Assembly (NCBI GenBank): GCA_964609215.1
Contig: CAZSQZ010000004.1
Span: 62,001-126,000 of the forward strand
DNA length: 64,000 nt
Direction: 5' to 3'
DNA from: JABDKJ01 sp964609215
Lineage (GTDB): Bacteria; Bacteroidota; Bacteroidia; Flavobacteriales_D; JABDKJ01
Shown: piece by piece, positions 63,501 through 64,000 of the stretch
Layout: every line of letters starts with the position of its first letter
Numbering within the stretch: the stretch's first letter is position 1
Program-made: the position numbers and the translations under genes
Notes under the pieces: model-generated
The model's database searches: none
What the model was told of the DNA's origin: nothing
What the model saw: only the letters and a program-made list of their open reading frames with translations

Positions 63501-64000
63501 TAATCAGCTAAGTTATTTATAAATATACTTTCAGCATTGGTATATCCATGACTTGAAAATGCCGAAAAATTATTGTCAAAAAAGGGATCTGCATCAATAA
63601 AGCTTTGGACATTATTCATATCCAAACTAAAAGTTGAATAAGGTGTGGTAATGCTGATACCGTTCAAATAGTCATTATTGGAATTGAGGGCGGTAAGAAA
63701 CTCAGTTACACCTAAATTTTGTCCATCATTATCGGGCATATAGTCCGCACAAAATGAGAGGTAGCAATATTCCGGATGAAATTGAACTAAGGTTTCTGCC
63801 CAAGCGTTTTGCCAATTGGCGATAAAGTCTTCGAGATGGGTTAAGTCTTGAGGCTTACAATATGAATTCCCATTGATTTCAATGGGTGTTGAAAGATCAT
63901 TTTCCGGCAAGAATATACTTCCATCCCAAGTTAGTGGAATTAAAGAAAGACTACCATCTTCTTCAAAATAGACATCTTCGTTTGCGGCAAAAGCTTTCCA
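57566..64000 (-). CDS. RHS repeat / polymorphic toxin protein, N-terminus beyond the window
   Basis: At least 2144 residues: the frame is open to the window edge and the TTG at 63910 is internal. The first ~1000 visible residues are a non-repetitive, Asn/Phe/Leu-rich region with scattered Cys, typical of Bacteroidetes RHS proteins. YD/RHS repeats run from about 1005 to 1770 in TTG numbering: YYYDQAGNLVQTVPPEG, RYDYNSLNQLTWQ, 'YDPIGRLVVSQ', 'YSYDIHGNVSSV'. The core is about 1780-1850 (YRYGFQGQEQDNEVKGAGN, 'DPRIGKFLSIDPLAPEYPFYSPYAFSGNR'). The ~260-residue tip has a glycine-rich, hydrophobic stretch (LYSQTWGGNGFTGGKLKFG, GYGLGALSAYNTW, GIYGVAWGIGW). Toxin activity of this tip is not assignable from sequence. 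Confidence 0.88.
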   Translation of the reverse strand, partial: WKAFAANEDVYFEEDGSLSLIPLTWDGSIFLPENDLSTPIEINGNSYCKPQDLTHLEDFIANWQNAWAETLVQFHPEYCYLSFCADYMPDNDGQNLGVTEFLTALNSNNDYLNGISITTPYSTFSLDMNNVQSFIDADPFFDNNFSAFSSHGYTNAESIFINNLADYNGTGESILDLSIITALCGTWYGSDAESNPNSPCNGAQLNNLSAEEQEEVWNTFRGLYIAKRNELVQNYADLFAADPNIGLCQGYNGCIGAEDGVGNSFLSNFPSIDLDFDIPGDIASGVDQACNSILDQFFANGFAPRFTWSFPQNTNACQGDMNQLEELEATVDYNMYVQSGVCPLENDILNLIAELHNEQELLSTQSIPFHSAQFMDIEAFSFSFFEFLNPLANLNSPFENWNLEIALNTDNIEIQFDDGNGPVGPTFTLYNYNPNINAFIEVQQSNPGYFEILTEIAGVEHTLILVHDNAGISDCSADFAQSNPSPSFELLQLKNVMNHVISSTDAITNDFDLGSNSNIFFPNQNYWLMPFHEHEWISSSPSVYILDQPASVYDIVFENGVGDIAFIYNIYPIQSTSYNFQIEYLATDGSCKSVSGSFDHNSNPVNTGEVNATPENLLCDTPENHNLLALEQVLDNIANTGWYSVNIVDDFPYTLRNHLSSSLNAFDNVFFGVSIDNSNNLLEAEFFMNGGELCELELEFLNPEYANSSANIAYTFEDIVGLNNLYAIEQNTDGTFAFSVLAELSDGNSWTLMGNTCFPIQNCESCFGEEDYCLTGNEAIGTTVQDGITILEGVAFHAAINCWGHPIGINQMNAHFAYYKNHSEIFNPISSAVDEYNDYLDLFDMLWNYNADNYFNYIQNGGVSVSEPNGYISFEDFGNNGYEHYFDAYQILATSFFGNNGVNDWINSPLFISIQDFAANGLSEQCVEQYLNGYYPQYLAGLDQSPNPVPQIPVNEFCGEYPKLFPCGNGNILDFVNLGTPPEEPEDPCEKLLNEFAQMGANQAFEEYVENLVDNFKNEYIEFAMSNVVENFSHIKDEKEYHYTLYYYDQAGNLVQTVPPEGVDRIDIYAPFTDAANADVSNVHEKINADRDDNLQNASLQPNHELQTRYDYNSLNQLTWQSTPDGGESHFYYDPIGRLVVSQNAKQADPLEYPEPAYSYTSFDELGRIQEVGQVLSNYDVPAAGQNGTLESFLNTLPGSSEKEQVTRTYYDDILEQYIADAFEDGQNNLRNRVATSTYELIDDGIANTFDAATHYSYDIHGNVSSVLRQFPDLAIFDEAAQTNGQDLSIQFKRTDYSYDLISGNVLEVAYETGEMEEYYHRYAYDADNRLTYSESSRDGLLWEKDSEMDYYKHGPLARTEIGERKIQGCDYAYTIQGWLKAVNSDYATPGNDMGRDGATTNQNQFVARDAYGFSLGYFEGDYSSVDPITNFLAQTAGSVLDDPSRDLFNGNISHMVTQIPEINALNNGDNHATYYHYDQLNRINLSMAIADNNLGDGWNGATALPAYRTDFSYDGNGNLMNLRRFGDMANLQMDDLNYHYIAGTNRLDHVTDAFDGQTATEVDIEGQSTGNYQYDAIGNLIADESEGIQKIHWLNNGKIEAIERFNDGSTTAPDLEFRYDPEGNRVLKIEKPRNETDGLLRNQSAWVYTYYFRDAQGNVLSTATRTFNELLGNTVQDIYALNDYHIYGSKRLGVELSNEIVAEGNRDNVSYVPGIYDNDFIFSNNQLASINTVAIPVVAGYHEKNIGVKRYEMSNHLGNVLAVLSDHHEANDGGTVTQLAFYNGKVMSASDYYPFGMTMPGRNFQGDGYRYGFQGQEQDNEVKGAGNSVNYKYRMHDPRIGKFLSIDPLAPEYPFYSPYAFSGNRVIDAYELEGLEPVVDNTGKLTGYDVQERQGPSQVAADINNPETQRKHGYTLNNDVDWVNIVFNNEQYFTNVPLMGTYNPNEIEYTRLNMNTGDRLDLSFVNTNSKRSEELTVTEREEIDTSTETALGLATGALAELYYSQAYGTWMGKNFKLYSQTWGGNGFTGGKLKFGKKINTGLKVGGYGLGALSAYNTWDDYQNGVINDYSFYSEQISNGISTFGGIYGVAWGIGWEAGRLITNTETFKEAKFNFWYNQFESEWGAPAEWNENIWADWFRNYRP

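Noticed and set aside
57566..63910. RHS gene as a complete 2114-residue protein starting with TTG at 63910
   Set aside because: The frame stays open to the window edge with coherent sequence, so the gene continues beyond 64000.

Overview
The window is AT-rich DNA from a gliding/T9SS-type Bacteroidetes bacterium, most likely a marine Flavobacteriales relative. The evidence is: T9SS type B (CHU_C, gliding-associated) and type A C-terminal sorting domains; a fused SecDF; a Bacteroidetes-type PurM of 390 residues; a TonB-dependent receptor paired with a DUF4249 lipoprotein; a YtxJ-type bacillithiol protein; and several copies of the Bacteroidetes -7 promoter element TAnnTTTG. Family assignments rest on motif recognition alone; no database search was run.

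Layout. 1-702 is the 3' end of a T9SS type B protein. 878-10217 (+) holds two DUF1573 proteins, a PLP aminotransferase, YtxJ, a DUF819 membrane protein, a histone-deacetylase-family amidohydrolase, a TonB receptor with its DUF4249 partner, and trxB. The trxB stop codon lies inside a 13-bp tandem repeat array that is broken by a 100-N assembly gap. 10500-20681 (-) is core metabolism and envelope: bifunctional nuclease, etfA/etfB, purM, a PorE-like OmpA protein, a Na+/Ca2+ antiporter, tatA and secDF. 20964-38788 is rich in T9SS cargo. It holds an FG-GAP protein with a type A tail, mdh on the other strand, an ECF sigma factor followed directly by a one-TM protein with a CHU_C-like periplasmic domain, three consecutive very large type B proteins (CUB-like, PKD, P-domain and SprB-like modules), and a second FG-GAP/type A protein. 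A complete IS3-family element (IS407-like, with 4-bp target duplication and a frameshift heptamer) follows.

40064-51988 holds gyrB, an outer-membrane barrel protein with a 1012-residue TPR protein, a small lipoprotein, ftsE, two glycosyltransferases and murB.

52000-64000 (-) is an RHS polymorphic-toxin locus. One long RHS gene enters from beyond the right edge and ends in a variable tip, followed by a translationally coupled membrane protein and an LRR protein. Downstream lie an IS1-family element and two orphan 5'-truncated RHS tips: one carries an NlpC/P60 + SH3 domain followed by a lipoprotein gene, the other a short unknown tip. IS1-derived sequence abuts exactly the same RHS-core codon in both orphan tips. 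A 3' module (Cys-containing C-terminal motif, then a hairpin) recurs through the locus. This looks like a cassette-accumulating toxin/immunity island shaped by an IS.

The best candidates for something undescribed are (i) the sigma factor/CHU_C-domain membrane protein pair beside T9SS cargo genes and (ii) the IS1-bounded RHS tip cassettes with shared 3' modules.
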